Below are positions 7,141-15,703 of a stretch of DNA of 64,000 nucleotides, one piece after another (the stretch's first letter is position 1; every line of letters starts with the position of its first letter). The notes beneath the pieces are model-generated. The model ran no database searches, was not told the origin of the DNA, and saw only the letters and a program-made list of their open reading frames with translations. The stretch covers positions 912,186 through 976,185 of the forward strand of contig NZ_KK073769.1 in NCBI RefSeq assembly GCF_000582685.1, in the 5' to 3' direction. The position numbers and the translations under genes are program-made. Source of the DNA: [Scytonema hofmanni] UTEX 2349 (GTDB taxonomy: Bacteria > Cyanobacteriota > Cyanobacteriia > Cyanobacteriales > Nostocaceae).

Positions 7141-7551
7141 TTAAGGATTTTTTTGCAAATTGAGTAGTGTATTGTAAATTTCAGCTTTTAATTTTTCATT
7201 ACTTTGTAGGTCTCTAGTAATCTTGTTAAAATTATCAATGCTGAGACCATTTTGTTCAACTATTTTTTGAGAGCGATTACAATAATTTACCGCAATATCT
7301 CGCGCCTTATTTGGCAGACTGCTGAGGCTGTTGGAGTCGCTACAAACAATCTGGGGAATTTCCCTACCACCAATAAGTTTTTTAATTTCTTCAAATGCTT
7401 GGCGTCGCTCAGGTTCCATTGCTAAGACTGATTTGGCATAATTTCTAATTTCAGTTGGAGTTTGGGCGTCAACTTGGGAACTTAAGGCAAAAGCGCTAGA
7501 AGCAAGACCCACAGCGGCTATAGCGCCAAATAAAAACGATTTATCAAGCAT
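7141..7551 (-). CDS. DUF4168-like secreted protein
   Basis: The 136-residue product has a signal peptide (MLDKSFLFGAIAAVGLASSAFA) followed by a helical domain. The pattern of an N-terminal YAKSVLAMEPERRQAFEEIKK helix and a C-terminal FNKITRDLQSNEKLKAEIYN helix resembles DUF4168, a cyanobacterial family of unknown function. Two cysteines (IVCSDS and NYCNRS) could form a disulphide in the periplasm. I chose the ATG at 7551 because it opens the signal sequence; ATGs further upstream (7596) give a less usual FFFRPRKLR lead. Its neighbour holA runs the same way but is about 130 bases upstream, so co-transcription is uncertain. Confidence 0.6.
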   Translation of the reverse strand: MLDKSFLFGAIAAVGLASSAFALSSQVDAQTPTEIRNYAKSVLAMEPERRQAFEEIKKLIGGREIPQIVCSDSNSLSSLPNKARDIAVNYCNRSQKIVEQNGLSIDNFNKITRDLQSNEKLKAEIYNTLLNLQKNP

Positions 7552-7690
7552 TCGTAGCTTTCTTGGTCGAAAAAAGAAATAGGAAATAATCTTCATATGC
7601 GAGATGACACAGAAATACAGTAGGGACAACTTAATAACTTTGAATTATTTTATAAGTTAGAAGTTCCAAGAAAAGAGATAATCGATATAT

Positions 7691-8674
7691 TTATTGGTAT
7701 AACTGACATAGTTCGATAACTTTAGTTTGCAGTATTGATATCTCGGAAGCTCCTTGTTTGATACTAACTTCTAACTCTAGCAGTACGGGTAAAGTAGAAA
7801 TAAGTTGTGGCAAAGAAACAGACTTTATTTCTTGCTGTAAAAAGTAAATACGCTTGGGATTGCCTATCTCAGCGGCTTGAGCGATCGCTTGTTGATTCCG
7901 TTCTCCACTTGAAATCATAATTTTTACCCACAACCATGTGCGAAATCGACTAATTAGTGTAGCCACTATCCGCAAACCAGGTTCAGAAGCATTCATCAGA
8001 TCGGCTAACGTTATTAAAGCTTTGGCTGTGTCCCCCATAATGATTGCATCCGCCAATTGAAAGCTGTTGTGTGTAGTGTTTCTGACTAGCCGAGCAACTA
8101 TGTCAACCTCTAAAGGCTGATTGCTGCCTTCAGTATAAAGCCGTAACTTCTCCAACTCATTGTATAGCAGACGTGTATCGTTACCTACAGACTCTGCTAA
8201 AAGTTCTGCACATTCGGGACTTAATTTCACACCAACGATTTCAGCCGCTTGATTCACTGATTGCAGCAGTAATTCCGTCTTCCAAGTTGGTATCAGCGGA
8301 AATTCCCGGAATTCTTGAGCATATTGTTTCAGCAATTTTGTCGATTTCAGGCGTTCATCTAGTTTATTGCGACTAGTGAGCAATAAAAATGAATCTTGGG
8401 GAATTACTGGCAGCGTTCTCTGTAATTCCGTGAAGACATTATCTGGGCAGTTTTGACTGATAGTAGTATTCATCAGCCATACCAAGCGTCCACCGGCACC
8501 AAAAGTTGGTGTCATAACTTGATTTAGCGCTATTATCGCCGCATCCGGCTGCTCTGGGGAAATTGTGGTGTAATTAAAACTGATCCAATTGGGATCGAGG
8601 ATGCGCGATCGCAACATAGCGATCGCCTTTTCGATAGAAAAATCATCCTCACCCCAGTAAATGTAAACTGGCAT
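7691..8674 (-). CDS. holA: DNA polymerase III subunit delta
   Basis: HolA is the clamp-loader wrench that opens the beta sliding clamp. The 327 residues match the family in length and order. The N-terminal part begins MPVYIYWGEDDFSIEKAI, where the GEDDF-like segment marks the degenerate AAA+ domain. The middle shows LLLTSRNKLDERLKSTKLLK, GVKLSPECAELLAESVGNDTRLLYNELEKL (domain II) and a C-terminal helical collar domain ending in ASEISILQTKVIELCQ. No Walker A is expected in delta. The start is the ATG at 8674. The divergent gene begins at 8793, leaving a 118-base promoter region. Confidence 0.92.
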   Translation of the reverse strand: MPVYIYWGEDDFSIEKAIAMLRSRILDPNWISFNYTTISPEQPDAAIIALNQVMTPTFGAGGRLVWLMNTTISQNCPDNVFTELQRTLPVIPQDSFLLLTSRNKLDERLKSTKLLKQYAQEFREFPLIPTWKTELLLQSVNQAAEIVGVKLSPECAELLAESVGNDTRLLYNELEKLRLYTEGSNQPLEVDIVARLVRNTTHNSFQLADAIIMGDTAKALITLADLMNASEPGLRIVATLISRFRTWLWVKIMISSGERNQQAIAQAAEIGNPKRIYFLQQEIKSVSLPQLISTLPVLLELEVSIKQGASEISILQTKVIELCQLYQ

Positions 8675-8792
8675 AGAGCAACCTCAACTGAAAATATCAT
8701 CGCTTCTGAGCGTGCAAGAAAAGCTAAATACTTTTTAAATCACAATAAAGTTCCCTAAAATCAATAAACGTGAGCGCGGGAGGCATCAAAGA

Positions 8793-9593
8793 TTGGACGA
8801 CAATTATCAAACTTACTTAAATCGGGTAGCAAGAATGACGCTGCCAGAAGCTTACAGATCCCAAATCCAGCATATCCAGGAATCTTTCAAATTTCAGCCG
8901 TATGTTGAGGGAGCAAGACAAGCTGTACCCTTTCCTGGATATACGATAATTACCCCACCGTCGGAGGAAGAATCGGAAAACTCTGCTTTCTATACCAAAT
9001 TACAAACTTACCAACACCAACTGTTGCAGCTGCCAAAAAACCCTAATTTGATTGTTCCTGTACCTACTAGCAGCTTTCATCTAACTTTGGCAGACTTAAT
9101 TTGGGATAGTGCTTACCGCGATGCCTGTGAAAAAAATCCCGAATTTGAACAAGAATTAAGCTCTTGCATTGCGGAAATCTTTCAGCAATATCAACAATCC
9201 ATCACAAAAGGGAATAATCTGATTTGCTGGCAGATGTTAGGACTGATTATAATGCCAAGATCCATAGGCGTTTGTTTAGTACCCCAAGATGAAAACTGTT
9301 ATGAGCAGATTATTAACTTACGCCGGACAATTTATCAAAATTCCCAGCTAATTGCTTTAGGCATTGAACAGCATTATCACTTTACAGCACACATTACATT
9401 AGGCTATTTTGGCGAGATATCGCCCGATTTAGACCGCATAAGTTTAAGTACAATGCTTTCTGAGTTAAATCAACAATGGTTAGGAAATTCACCAGAATTT
9501 TTGGTAAGTCGTGCCGAATTGCGAAAGTTTGACGACATGACACGCTATTATCGGCAACCAGACTCACCAGTTTTAGTTATTAGTCCAGGATAG
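8793..9593 (+). CDS. 2H phosphoesterase superfamily protein (DUF1868-like)
   Basis: The 266-residue protein carries two H-x-T/S motifs about 110 residues apart, FHLTLADL near residue 94 and AHITLGYF near residue 205, the signature of the 2H phosphoesterase fold (2'-5' RNA ligase, cyclic phosphodiesterase). The region YVEGARQAVPFPGYTIITPP and the overall length recall DUF1868 proteins. The natural substrate is unknown; RNA 2',3'-cyclic ends or nucleotide cyclic phosphates are the family's usual targets. The start is a TTG at 8793 behind GGGAGG-like purines (8779-8784). The gene is divergent from holA. Confidence 0.72.
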   Translation: MDDNYQTYLNRVARMTLPEAYRSQIQHIQESFKFQPYVEGARQAVPFPGYTIITPPSEEESENSAFYTKLQTYQHQLLQLPKNPNLIVPVPTSSFHLTLADLIWDSAYRDACEKNPEFEQELSSCIAEIFQQYQQSITKGNNLICWQMLGLIIMPRSIGVCLVPQDENCYEQIINLRRTIYQNSQLIALGIEQHYHFTAHITLGYFGEISPDLDRISLSTMLSELNQQWLGNSPEFLVSRAELRKFDDMTRYYRQPDSPVLVISPG

Positions 9594-9642
9594 TATTTAG
9601 CGAAAGGGGTAATATAGCAGCCTATCGCTCTAATCCAATACA

Positions 9643-9673
9643 TGTAGAGACGTAGCAGTGCTACGTCTCTACA
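9643..9673. repeat. Interspersed palindrome, GAGACGTAGCA family
   Basis: TGTAGAGACGTAGCA and its exact reverse complement flank a single G. Near-identical palindromes lie at 18406, 59271, 59363 and 60590, all intergenic. Confidence 0.9.
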
Positions 9674-9839
9674 AAGTTTTGGATTTTATATATGTACTTC
9701 CTAAGGAGTGAAATCTGCTGTAATTCCTTTTCTAGTTCCCAGTCCCCAGTACAACACGGTGGAAATAAAGCTACCATTCACTCATCAACGAAAGGCTTGT
9801 TTTATAAGCTTTTTGACTTTTGACTTCCGCGAAGCGGTA

Positions 9840-10394
9840 CTAGTCCCCAATTTTAGGAAGTACATACTCTAAAATATTTAAAACTTTTCCACTCAAATTT
9901 GTCTTCTTATATTCTCTAATAATTTTGCCCCCAAGCTTTTCCGGAATTCGACGGCTGGGAATATTCGCTTTATCAGCACAATAGACAAGGTGTTGAAAAT
10001 CTAAGTTTTCCTCAGCCCATGTTTTAAGTCCGATGATAGCCTCTAATCCGTAACCTTTGCCATGTGCTGATTTCTTCAGCCAAATACCAAGTTCTGGCTC
10101 GTTACTATTTATTTCGTGGATTCCCGTACAACCTAAAAATTTCAAAGAATTTTTATTTAAAATAACAAGTACAAGGTTTTCACGTTTTTTTATTTCTAAG
10201 AGTGAGTCGTTAATAAAATTTTCTGTATCCGAAATATTTTTTGGCGGATTGGTATACATATAAGTAGTAATTTCTTGATTAAATTCCCGAAAAATATCTT
10301 CTTGATATTTCATTGAAATAGTTTGTAAGAATAAACGACTTGTAGATATTTCTAACTGTAATAGTTCCATTTTTCGGTTTTTCTCGCTTGACAT
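9840..10394 (-). CDS. GNAT family N-acetyltransferase (RimJ/RimL type)
   Basis: The 184-residue product begins LLQLEISTSRLFLQTIS, the typical first strand of RimL-type acetyltransferases. It continues with NLVLVILNKNSLKFLGCTGIHEI and the acetyl-CoA loop ELGIWLKKSAHGKGYGLEAI. It ends with a strand pair NIPSRRIPEKLGGKIIREYKK. It should transfer acetyl from acetyl-CoA to an amine; whether the acceptor is a ribosomal protein or a small molecule cannot be told. Base composition is more AT-rich than in neighbouring core genes, and the gene is bordered by the repeated GACTTCCGCG-AGCGGTACTAG motif (9822-9842), so it may be a recent arrival. Confidence 0.85.
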   Translation of the reverse strand: MSSEKNRKMELLQLEISTSRLFLQTISMKYQEDIFREFNQEITTYMYTNPPKNISDTENFINDSLLEIKKRENLVLVILNKNSLKFLGCTGIHEINSNEPELGIWLKKSAHGKGYGLEAIIGLKTWAEENLDFQHLVYCADKANIPSRRIPEKLGGKIIREYKKTNLSGKVLNILEYVLPKIGD

Positions 10395-10655
10395 TATTGA
10401 GTTGACTAATTAATAAAATCATTTATACGGCAGTATCAGGCGACGTAATTTTTACTAAAATAACTTTCAGTATTGAATTTTACCAAATCATGCTATAAAT
10501 TCATCCAATCTTCAAAAAGAAAAAGTTCTAGACGCATCATCAATAAGCTAAAGTTTTGTTAAGATGCAAATGTTAGTAGTTTCTCAACGAAAAACATCAA
10601 TCAGGATGTGAAGAAAGAAATAGCACTAACAAGATAGAGTTCAGGAGAAAAAGCA

Positions 10656-10793
10656 ATGAACACCTACATTTTTTTTGACGACGCCCTCCATATCCTTGTC
10701 AACGCTTACTTAGTATCATCTGTATTGCTAATCGCAGCTTCTGGTATCGGGTTAGCAGTCATCGAAACGATTGAAAAATCAGGGGAACGCTAA
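10656..10793 (+). CDS. Small single-span membrane protein, unknown
   Basis: The 45-residue product begins MNTYIFFDDALHILVNA, has one transmembrane helix (about residues 17-36, VNAYLVSSVLLIAASGIGLA) and ends in a charged tail ETIEKSGER. A good ribosome site, AGGAGA, lies seven bases upstream. It resembles in form the small one-helix subunits of photosystems and NDH-1 complexes, but I cannot match it to psb, psa, pet or ndh small proteins by sequence. The gene stands alone, too short for routine ORF calling. The combination of ribosome site, amphipathic start and clean helix makes it a convincing gene. Confidence 0.65.
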   Translation: MNTYIFFDDALHILVNAYLVSSVLLIAASGIGLAVIETIEKSGER

Positions 10794-10971
10794 CCCCAAT
10801 CCCTCTTGTAGACTTGTTTCTGACATCTTTTAGGTCAGGTGTTCACTACTGAGAATTCTTGGGAACACTAAGAACACGAAGGTTGAAATTAGTTATTTAA
10901 GCTACCTAAGTATTACATAGGAAAAAGGTAACGATATGGCTAGTCAGACCTAAGTAAAGAAACAAACTACA

Positions 10972-11418
10972 ATGGGTTTAGTCAAGAAAATGTTTAGCGG
11001 ACATACTCAAGTTCAAGAAGCATTCAGTCCAGCAGAAGCCTTTGCTGCTATTATGCTAGCGGCGATCGCCTCCGACGGTTATCTTTCCCAAGAAGAAGTA
11101 ACACGTATTACAGCTACTCTGTCTGGGATGAAGCTTTTCAGAAGTTATCCCAATGATGTAATGAACAGGCTGTTTGACAAACTCCTGGGAATTCTCCAGC
11201 GGGATGGTATCAATAGTTTATTTGATACAGCTAAAGAATCTCTGCCCCCCGACTTACGGGAAGCGGCTTTTGCAGTAACTGCGGATCTAATACTAGCTGA
11301 TGGTATCCTTACTGAAGAAGAAAATAGTTTTTTAAATGATTTATATCATGCTTTGGGTATATCAACGGACATTGCCATACAAATTGTGCAGGTGATGATG
11401 ATCAAAAACCGGGGATAA
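10972..11418 (+). CDS. TerB-like tellurite resistance family protein
   Basis: The 148-residue helical protein has the two-fold TerB pattern: AFAAIMLAAIASDGYLSQEEVTRI near residues 23-45 and AFAVTADLILADGILTEEENSFL near residues 103-125. Each holds an acidic SDGYL/ADGIL loop that in TerB proteins contributes to metal or calcium binding. Despite the name, most such cyanobacterial proteins stand alone and have no proven role in tellurite resistance. There is no ter operon here; murF follows 87 bases downstream in the same direction. The start at 10972 gives MGLVKKMFSG, with the family's usual length. Confidence 0.82.
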   Translation: MGLVKKMFSGHTQVQEAFSPAEAFAAIMLAAIASDGYLSQEEVTRITATLSGMKLFRSYPNDVMNRLFDKLLGILQRDGINSLFDTAKESLPPDLREAAFAVTADLILADGILTEEENSFLNDLYHALGISTDIAIQIVQVMMIKNRG

Positions 11419-11504
11419 AAATAGAAAATCAGTTATAACTTATAAATTAAGTGTGCCAAAGGAGCGATAGCTTCTTTGGCATTGTTTTTGGTGTGAGTAG
11501 TAAT

Positions 11505-12860
11505 ATGCCCTGTTCTGCTACCTTAACTCAACTGATTGCAGTTCTTTCTGCCCAGCCTGTAAACTTATCTGAAGCTGCTCTAAAACAATTGGGTAGCGCT
11601 ATTCAAACTGATACCCGTTTTTTGCAACCTGGTGAAGTATTTGTAGCTTTACGAGGGGAAAAGTTTGATGGACATGATTTTGTACCAATGGCGATCGCTA
11701 AAAATGCAATAGCTGCGATCGTTGATTTTGAGTACCTGAATCCGGGATTTCCTGTCTTGCAGGTCAAAGATACCCTCAAAGCATATCAACAAATCGCTTC
11801 TTGGTGGCGCGATCGCTTTCAAATTCCTGTAATTGGGGTAACGGGTTCTGTAGGTAAAACTACCACCAAGGAACTCATCGCTGCTGTTTTAGGAACTCAA
11901 GGACGAGTTCACAAAACTTATGGAAATTTCAATAATGAAATCGGTGTCCCAAAAACTCTTCTAGAACTAAGTTCAGAAGATGATTATGCCGTAATTGAAA
12001 TGGCGATGCGCGGTAAGGGACAAATTGCCGAACTGACAGAAATTGCTCATCCGACAATCGCCGTAATTACTAATGTGGGAACAGCGCATATTGAGCTGCT
12101 CGGTTCTACCGAAGCGATCGCCGAAGCAAAATGTGAGTTATTAGCGCAAATGCCGTCATCTGGTGTGGCAATTCTCAATCATGATAACCCGTTATTAATG
12201 GCAACGGCGGCGCAAGTTTGGCAAGGTGAAACTTTGACTTACGGCTTGTCTGGAGGTGATATTCACGGGCTTTTAATTGATAACGATACTGTAAAAGTCG
12301 GGGGGATGGAACTTCCTTTACCTTTGCCTGGACGCCATAATGCAAGCAATTTCATGGCAGCTTTGGCAGTGGCGAAAGCCGTAGGTATTGATTGGTCGTG
12401 CTTGAAAGGTGGTGTTTTAGTTGATATGCCTTCCGGGCGATCGCAACGTTTTGTTTTGCCCAATGATGTGATAATATTAGATGAGACTTATAATGCTGCA
12501 CCAGAAGCTATGATGGCAGCACTGCAATTATTAGCAGATACACCCGGAAAACGGAAGATTGCCGTATTGGGTGCAATGAAAGAATTAGGAGAGCGATCGC
12601 CACAATTACACTCCTCTGTGGGAGAAATGGTGGGAAAGTTGAATTTAGACGGTTTGCTGGTGTTGGTTGACGGACAAGATGCCCAAGAATACGCACTCAG
12701 CGCCAAAGGTATTCCATCCGAGTGCTTTGCAACTCATGCTGATTTAGTTGCTCGATTGAAAGAGTTTGTCACAGAAGGCGATCGTTTACTTTTCAAAGCT
12801 GCACATTCGGTAGGTTTAGATCGCGTTGTCAATCAGTTTCGGGCTGAATTTAATAGTTGA
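11505..12860 (+). CDS. murF: UDP-N-acetylmuramoyl-tripeptide--D-alanyl-D-alanine ligase
   Basis: MurF adds the D-Ala-D-Ala dipeptide to the UDP-MurNAc-tripeptide in the cytoplasm, the last soluble step of peptidoglycan precursor synthesis. Visible marks are VFVALRGEKFDGHDFV in the UDP-binding domain, the ATP loop IGVTGSVGKTTTKE, YGNFNNEIGVP, IEMAMRGKGQIAEL, HASN-type PLPGRHNASNFMAALA, and ILDETYNAAPEAM. The C-terminal domain contains AVLGAMKELGE. I chose the ATG at 11505 (MPCSATLTQLI), which gives 451 residues; a GTG at 11451 would add 18 residues without similarity to the family. It is not in a dcw cluster, as is usual in cyanobacteria. Confidence 0.94.
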   Translation: MPCSATLTQLIAVLSAQPVNLSEAALKQLGSAIQTDTRFLQPGEVFVALRGEKFDGHDFVPMAIAKNAIAAIVDFEYLNPGFPVLQVKDTLKAYQQIASWWRDRFQIPVIGVTGSVGKTTTKELIAAVLGTQGRVHKTYGNFNNEIGVPKTLLELSSEDDYAVIEMAMRGKGQIAELTEIAHPTIAVITNVGTAHIELLGSTEAIAEAKCELLAQMPSSGVAILNHDNPLLMATAAQVWQGETLTYGLSGGDIHGLLIDNDTVKVGGMELPLPLPGRHNASNFMAALAVAKAVGIDWSCLKGGVLVDMPSGRSQRFVLPNDVIILDETYNAAPEAMMAALQLLADTPGKRKIAVLGAMKELGERSPQLHSSVGEMVGKLNLDGLLVLVDGQDAQEYALSAKGIPSECFATHADLVARLKEFVTEGDRLLFKAAHSVGLDRVVNQFRAEFNS

Positions 12861-13004
12861 TATTAAGCACAAATTTGCATTAATTCATGACGAAAATTTA
12901 TCACAGAAACTCTGTGTCACTCTGCGCTTACCTCCTTTCCTCCTCTGCGTTAAAAAACGCGCTTGTTCTTACGCAAAACTGTACTAAGCGTAAAGACGTT
13001 CCGT

Positions 13005-13033
13005 GTAGAGACGTTCCGGCAAAACGTCTCTAC
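13005..13033. repeat. Interspersed palindrome, GACGTTCC family (imperfect)
   Basis: GTAGAGACGTTCC and AAACGTCTCTAC flank GGC A. One arm has drifted. It lies in a 950-base gap between murF and the ABC ATPase; the preceding TTCTTACGCA at 12967 resembles the GGACTTACGCA repeats. Confidence 0.7.
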
Positions 13034-13113
13034 ATATGACGCGAATATAGCTCAATTAACTTGACGAAGCCAAGATTCGCTTGAAATTAGCTCGGCGATC
13101 GGATGTTTTGTCG

Positions 13114-13296
13114 TTAATCCAGGTTCAGATGTATCACCATCCGTTGAGTTAAAGCAATACGTAATGCATAGTGGACTGCTCTCAGAAAATATTCTCCGGC
13201 TTTTTCAAGAGTATTTTTATCATCACAAAGGTAAAACTCTATCCGCGCGATATTTCCATAAATTTCAGACAAGGCTTTATATCCTGATAAAATGCT
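13114..13296 (-). pseudogene. Helical-repeat (TPR-like) gene fragment
   Basis: The minus strand is open for 60 codons between stop codons and reads KALSEIYGNIARIEFYL, then TLEKAGEYFLRAVHYALRIA. It resembles a helix-turn-helix TPR unit in its spacing and small/large residue pattern. There is no suitable start codon and nothing recognisable on either side, so I take it as the last piece of a deleted gene. The fragment is short and the family call weak. Confidence 0.35.
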
Positions 13297-13813
13297 TCAG
13301 AATAAGGCGATCGCCTGACAACTTGAGGTCTTTTGAAAGGAGAAGAATACTAAAAACGTGAAATGAACATATATCCTTATACACATAATTGGACATTTTT
13401 TACAGTACTAAAGTACTAATGTTTGAAACGATGTTTTGGCTTACAACGTTGTTTATATAAGGGAGAGTTGGGATTTTGTCGTTGGGTTGGTTGGGGAATT
13501 ATCGCTCATAATTTAACTATTATTAGTCGAAAAACTCTCAGAACTCAAATAAATTGTCGAGTTTTTACTATCAACTAAATTTGAGTTTAATCAAATATTT
13601 TGTTATCATTAATCGCAGATAAAATACTGAAAATAAACTTTATTATAATATAGTTGAAACATACAACTATTGATTATTAACAAAGTTTTATATCTGATTT
13701 TTTGAACAGTTTCGCACTCCTGACTAGTCTAAACTCCAGTTGTTAGTTGATGGTGGTTAGTTGTTTGATTCACCAGTCCCCAATGCCCAATGCCCAATGC
13801 CCCAATAAATAAT

Positions 13814-14548
13814 ATGAATCAAGCTGTAATTCGCACAGAGTTTCTTTATAAATCTTTTGGGAAACTCGATGTCCTCAAAGATATTTCGACGGAGATTTAT
13901 CAAGGTGAAGTAGTGGCTATTCTTGGTCCTTCGGGTTCGGGTAAGTCTACTTTTCTCCGATGTATGAATTTATTAGAACGTCCGACTAAAGGACGAGTTT
14001 ACTTTAATGAACAAGAAATTACTCAGCCGAAGACAAATATTCTCAAAGTTCGGTCTTCTTTGGTGATGGTGTTTCAACACTTTAATTTGTTTCCTCACAT
14101 GACAGTGCTGCAAAATGTCACTTATGCACCGATTAAAGTGAAAAAAGTTGATAAGCAACAAGCGCTTCAGAAGGGGTTGGAGTTACTTAATAAAGTGGGT
14201 TTGGCAGAAAAAGCCGATGTTTACCCATCTAAATTATCAGGGGGACAAAAACAACGAGTTGCGATCGCTCGTGCATTAGCGATGGAACCGCAAATGATTT
14301 TGTTTGATGAACCAACCTCAGCTTTAGATCCAGAAATGGTCAAAGATGTGTTAGAAGTGATGAAAGGTTTGGCACAATCGGGAATGACGATGGCAATTGT
14401 GACCCATGAAATGGGATTTGCTAGAGAAGTTGCCAGTCGAATTATGTTTCTCGATCAAGGAAGTTTGGCAGAGGATACTACACCAAGGGAATTTTTCCAA
14501 AATCCTCAATGCGATCGCGCAAAGCAATTTCTCGAAAAGATGCTTTAG
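13814..14548 (+). CDS. Polar amino acid ABC transporter, ATP-binding protein
   Basis: The ATPase of a GlnQ/ArtP-type amino acid importer, 244 residues from the ATG at 13814. It shows Walker A GPSGSGKST, the Q-loop MVFQHFNLFPHMTVLQNV, the signature LSGGQKQRVAIARALA, Walker B MILFDEPTSALDPEM, and the H-loop IVTHEMGFAREV. The FPHMTVLQNV pattern is characteristic of the polar amino acid subfamily. The open frame reaches back to 13790 through CCCAATGCCCAATGC repeat DNA, so the later ATG is preferred. No permease or binding protein gene is adjacent; the partners must be encoded elsewhere. Confidence 0.93.
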   Translation: MNQAVIRTEFLYKSFGKLDVLKDISTEIYQGEVVAILGPSGSGKSTFLRCMNLLERPTKGRVYFNEQEITQPKTNILKVRSSLVMVFQHFNLFPHMTVLQNVTYAPIKVKKVDKQQALQKGLELLNKVGLAEKADVYPSKLSGGQKQRVAIARALAMEPQMILFDEPTSALDPEMVKDVLEVMKGLAQSGMTMAIVTHEMGFAREVASRIMFLDQGSLAEDTTPREFFQNPQCDRAKQFLEKML

Positions 14549-14564
14549 TCTTCCTTATATAAAC

Positions 14565-14611
14565 GTAGTAAGCGCTTCAGCGCTTTATTTAAGCACTTTA
14601 GTGCTTACTAC
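14565..14611. repeat. GTAGTAAGC double-hairpin repeat
   Basis: GTAGTAAGC and GCTTACTAC end an element that contains two smaller hairpins (AAGCGCTTCAGCGCTT and AAGCACTTTAGTGCTT). Related elements lie at 16849, 44719 and 56447. Between the convergent ABC ATPase and fasciclin genes it may terminate both. Confidence 0.8.
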
Positions 14612-14622
14612 ACACAAAAACT

Positions 14623-15036
14623 CTAAAGGCTGACTGATGGAGGTAACAGTACGCTGTCAATTACATGAATAACTCCATTGTCAGTTTCGATATCCGGCTG
14701 AACGACTGTGGCATCATTCACCTTGACACCATTTGAGGCATCAATTTTGACATCGGAACCTTCAACCGTCGTGGCTTTAGTGAGCTTAACGACATCAGCC
14801 GCCGTGACTTTGCCAGAAACCACATGATATTCTAAGATTTTTCTCAGGGTAAGGATATCTTGAAGCAGTGCTTCGACTGTTCCCGATGGCAACTTAGAAA
14901 AGGCATCATCACTTGGCGCAAAAACAGTGAATGGACCGGGACTCTTGAGTGTATCTGCAAGACCAGCAGCCGTAACTGCCGCGACTAAGGTAGAGAAAAT
15001 CCCCGCACTCATGGCAGTATCAACAATATCAGGCAT
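14623..15036 (-). CDS. Fasciclin (FAS1) domain protein, cytoplasmic form
   Basis: A single FAS1 domain of 137 residues. The H1 motif GPFTVFAPSDDAFSKLP, the YH motif ILEYHVVSGKVTAADV and the H2 end NGVIHVIDSVLLPP are all present. FAS1 domains mediate adhesion or protein-protein contact. Unlike the second fasciclin gene (35862), this one lacks a signal peptide when started at the ATG at 15036 (MPDIVDTAMSAG); the longer frame start at 15081 adds a hydrophobic MFDIFCQFIINSIKI that is not a good export signal. Many cyanobacteria carry this short form, with stress-linked expression reported in some. Confidence 0.88.
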   Translation of the reverse strand: MPDIVDTAMSAGIFSTLVAAVTAAGLADTLKSPGPFTVFAPSDDAFSKLPSGTVEALLQDILTLRKILEYHVVSGKVTAADVVKLTKATTVEGSDVKIDASNGVKVNDATVVQPDIETDNGVIHVIDSVLLPPSVSL

Positions 15037-15200
15037 AATTTTGATGCTATTTATGATAAATTGACAAAAAATGTCAAACATCCTCTAGCCTATGTCGGAA
15101 GTAGATTTACACTCTCTATCGGTGGGAGGAAATCGCCAGGTTTTTTGTAACCCCTGCTACTCTTGTTCTAAACAATTTTGCCTGTAGTGCCGTTGATTCC

Positions 15201-15240
15201 CCTACATTTGACACTCTCAGGTCTAAAGACACTGAGATTC
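15201..15240 (-). repeat. Solitary IS200/IS605-like end hairpin
   Basis: On the minus strand, GAATCTCAGTGTCTTTAGAC is followed by CTGAGAGTGTCAA. A similar GAATC-stem-GTCAA layout occurs at 44553. This layout resembles the region after tnpB in cyanobacterial IS200/IS605 elements. No transposase gene adjoins. Confidence 0.45.
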
Positions 15241-15343
15241 TGCGGACAGAGTAGTTTTAGGCAGTACCCAAAGTCTAACTCTCGCTACGGTCGTCAAACA
15301 CCGTCTACCCAGTTGGCTAGATTTAAACCTAGCTGTATGGCTA

Positions 15344-15418
15344 GTCGGGTAGCATTGGGATGTCACCATCCCGCAGCCCCCTAAGAACCGGACTTGACTG
15401 TTACCAATCATCCGGCTC
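15344..15418 (-). mobile_element. 3' end of a decayed group II intron (domains V and VI)
   Basis: On the minus strand, bases 15418-15385 fold as domain V: GAGCCGGAU pairs with GUCCGGUUC, an inner stem GAUUG/CAGUC carries a GUAA tetraloop, and a two-base AA bulge sits on the 3' side. The AGC triad is intact. Domain VI follows as a GGGAT/ATCCC hairpin with unpaired AAT, and the intron would end at GCTACCCGAC. No reverse transcriptase remains upstream, and the sequence differs from the complete intron at 24605. Confidence 0.7.
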
Positions 15419-15703
15419 AAGCCTTGGATTCCATTGTGGTCTTAGCTTTCCTTCCACCATGTAACACTGAAAGTCAGTAAACCAAAAAGTTTTTTCTAAA
15501 CGGATAATATAGAGAAGACCACGGCGACTAAAGTCGCTCGTGTCGCTTCCCACGAGCGCACTGAAGTGACTGAGTTTCCCGCTTCCCGCGAGGTCTTATG
15601 AGCTAGTTGGGACTGTTAGGCGTTCACGCAATTGAACCTGCCCTGACTTTATATAATAGCCAAGTACCCCACAAACAAATTACATATTTGAGTCAAACTC
15701 AAT

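Noticed and set aside
13164..13361. Plus-strand 65-codon frame in the gap after murF
   Set aside because: It is antisense to the better-looking helical-repeat fragment and lacks a ribosome site.
15178..15420. Short plus and minus frames at 15178-15420
   Set aside because: They translate the group II intron domains V-VI and an IS-like hairpin; the sequence is better explained as structured RNA and repeats.
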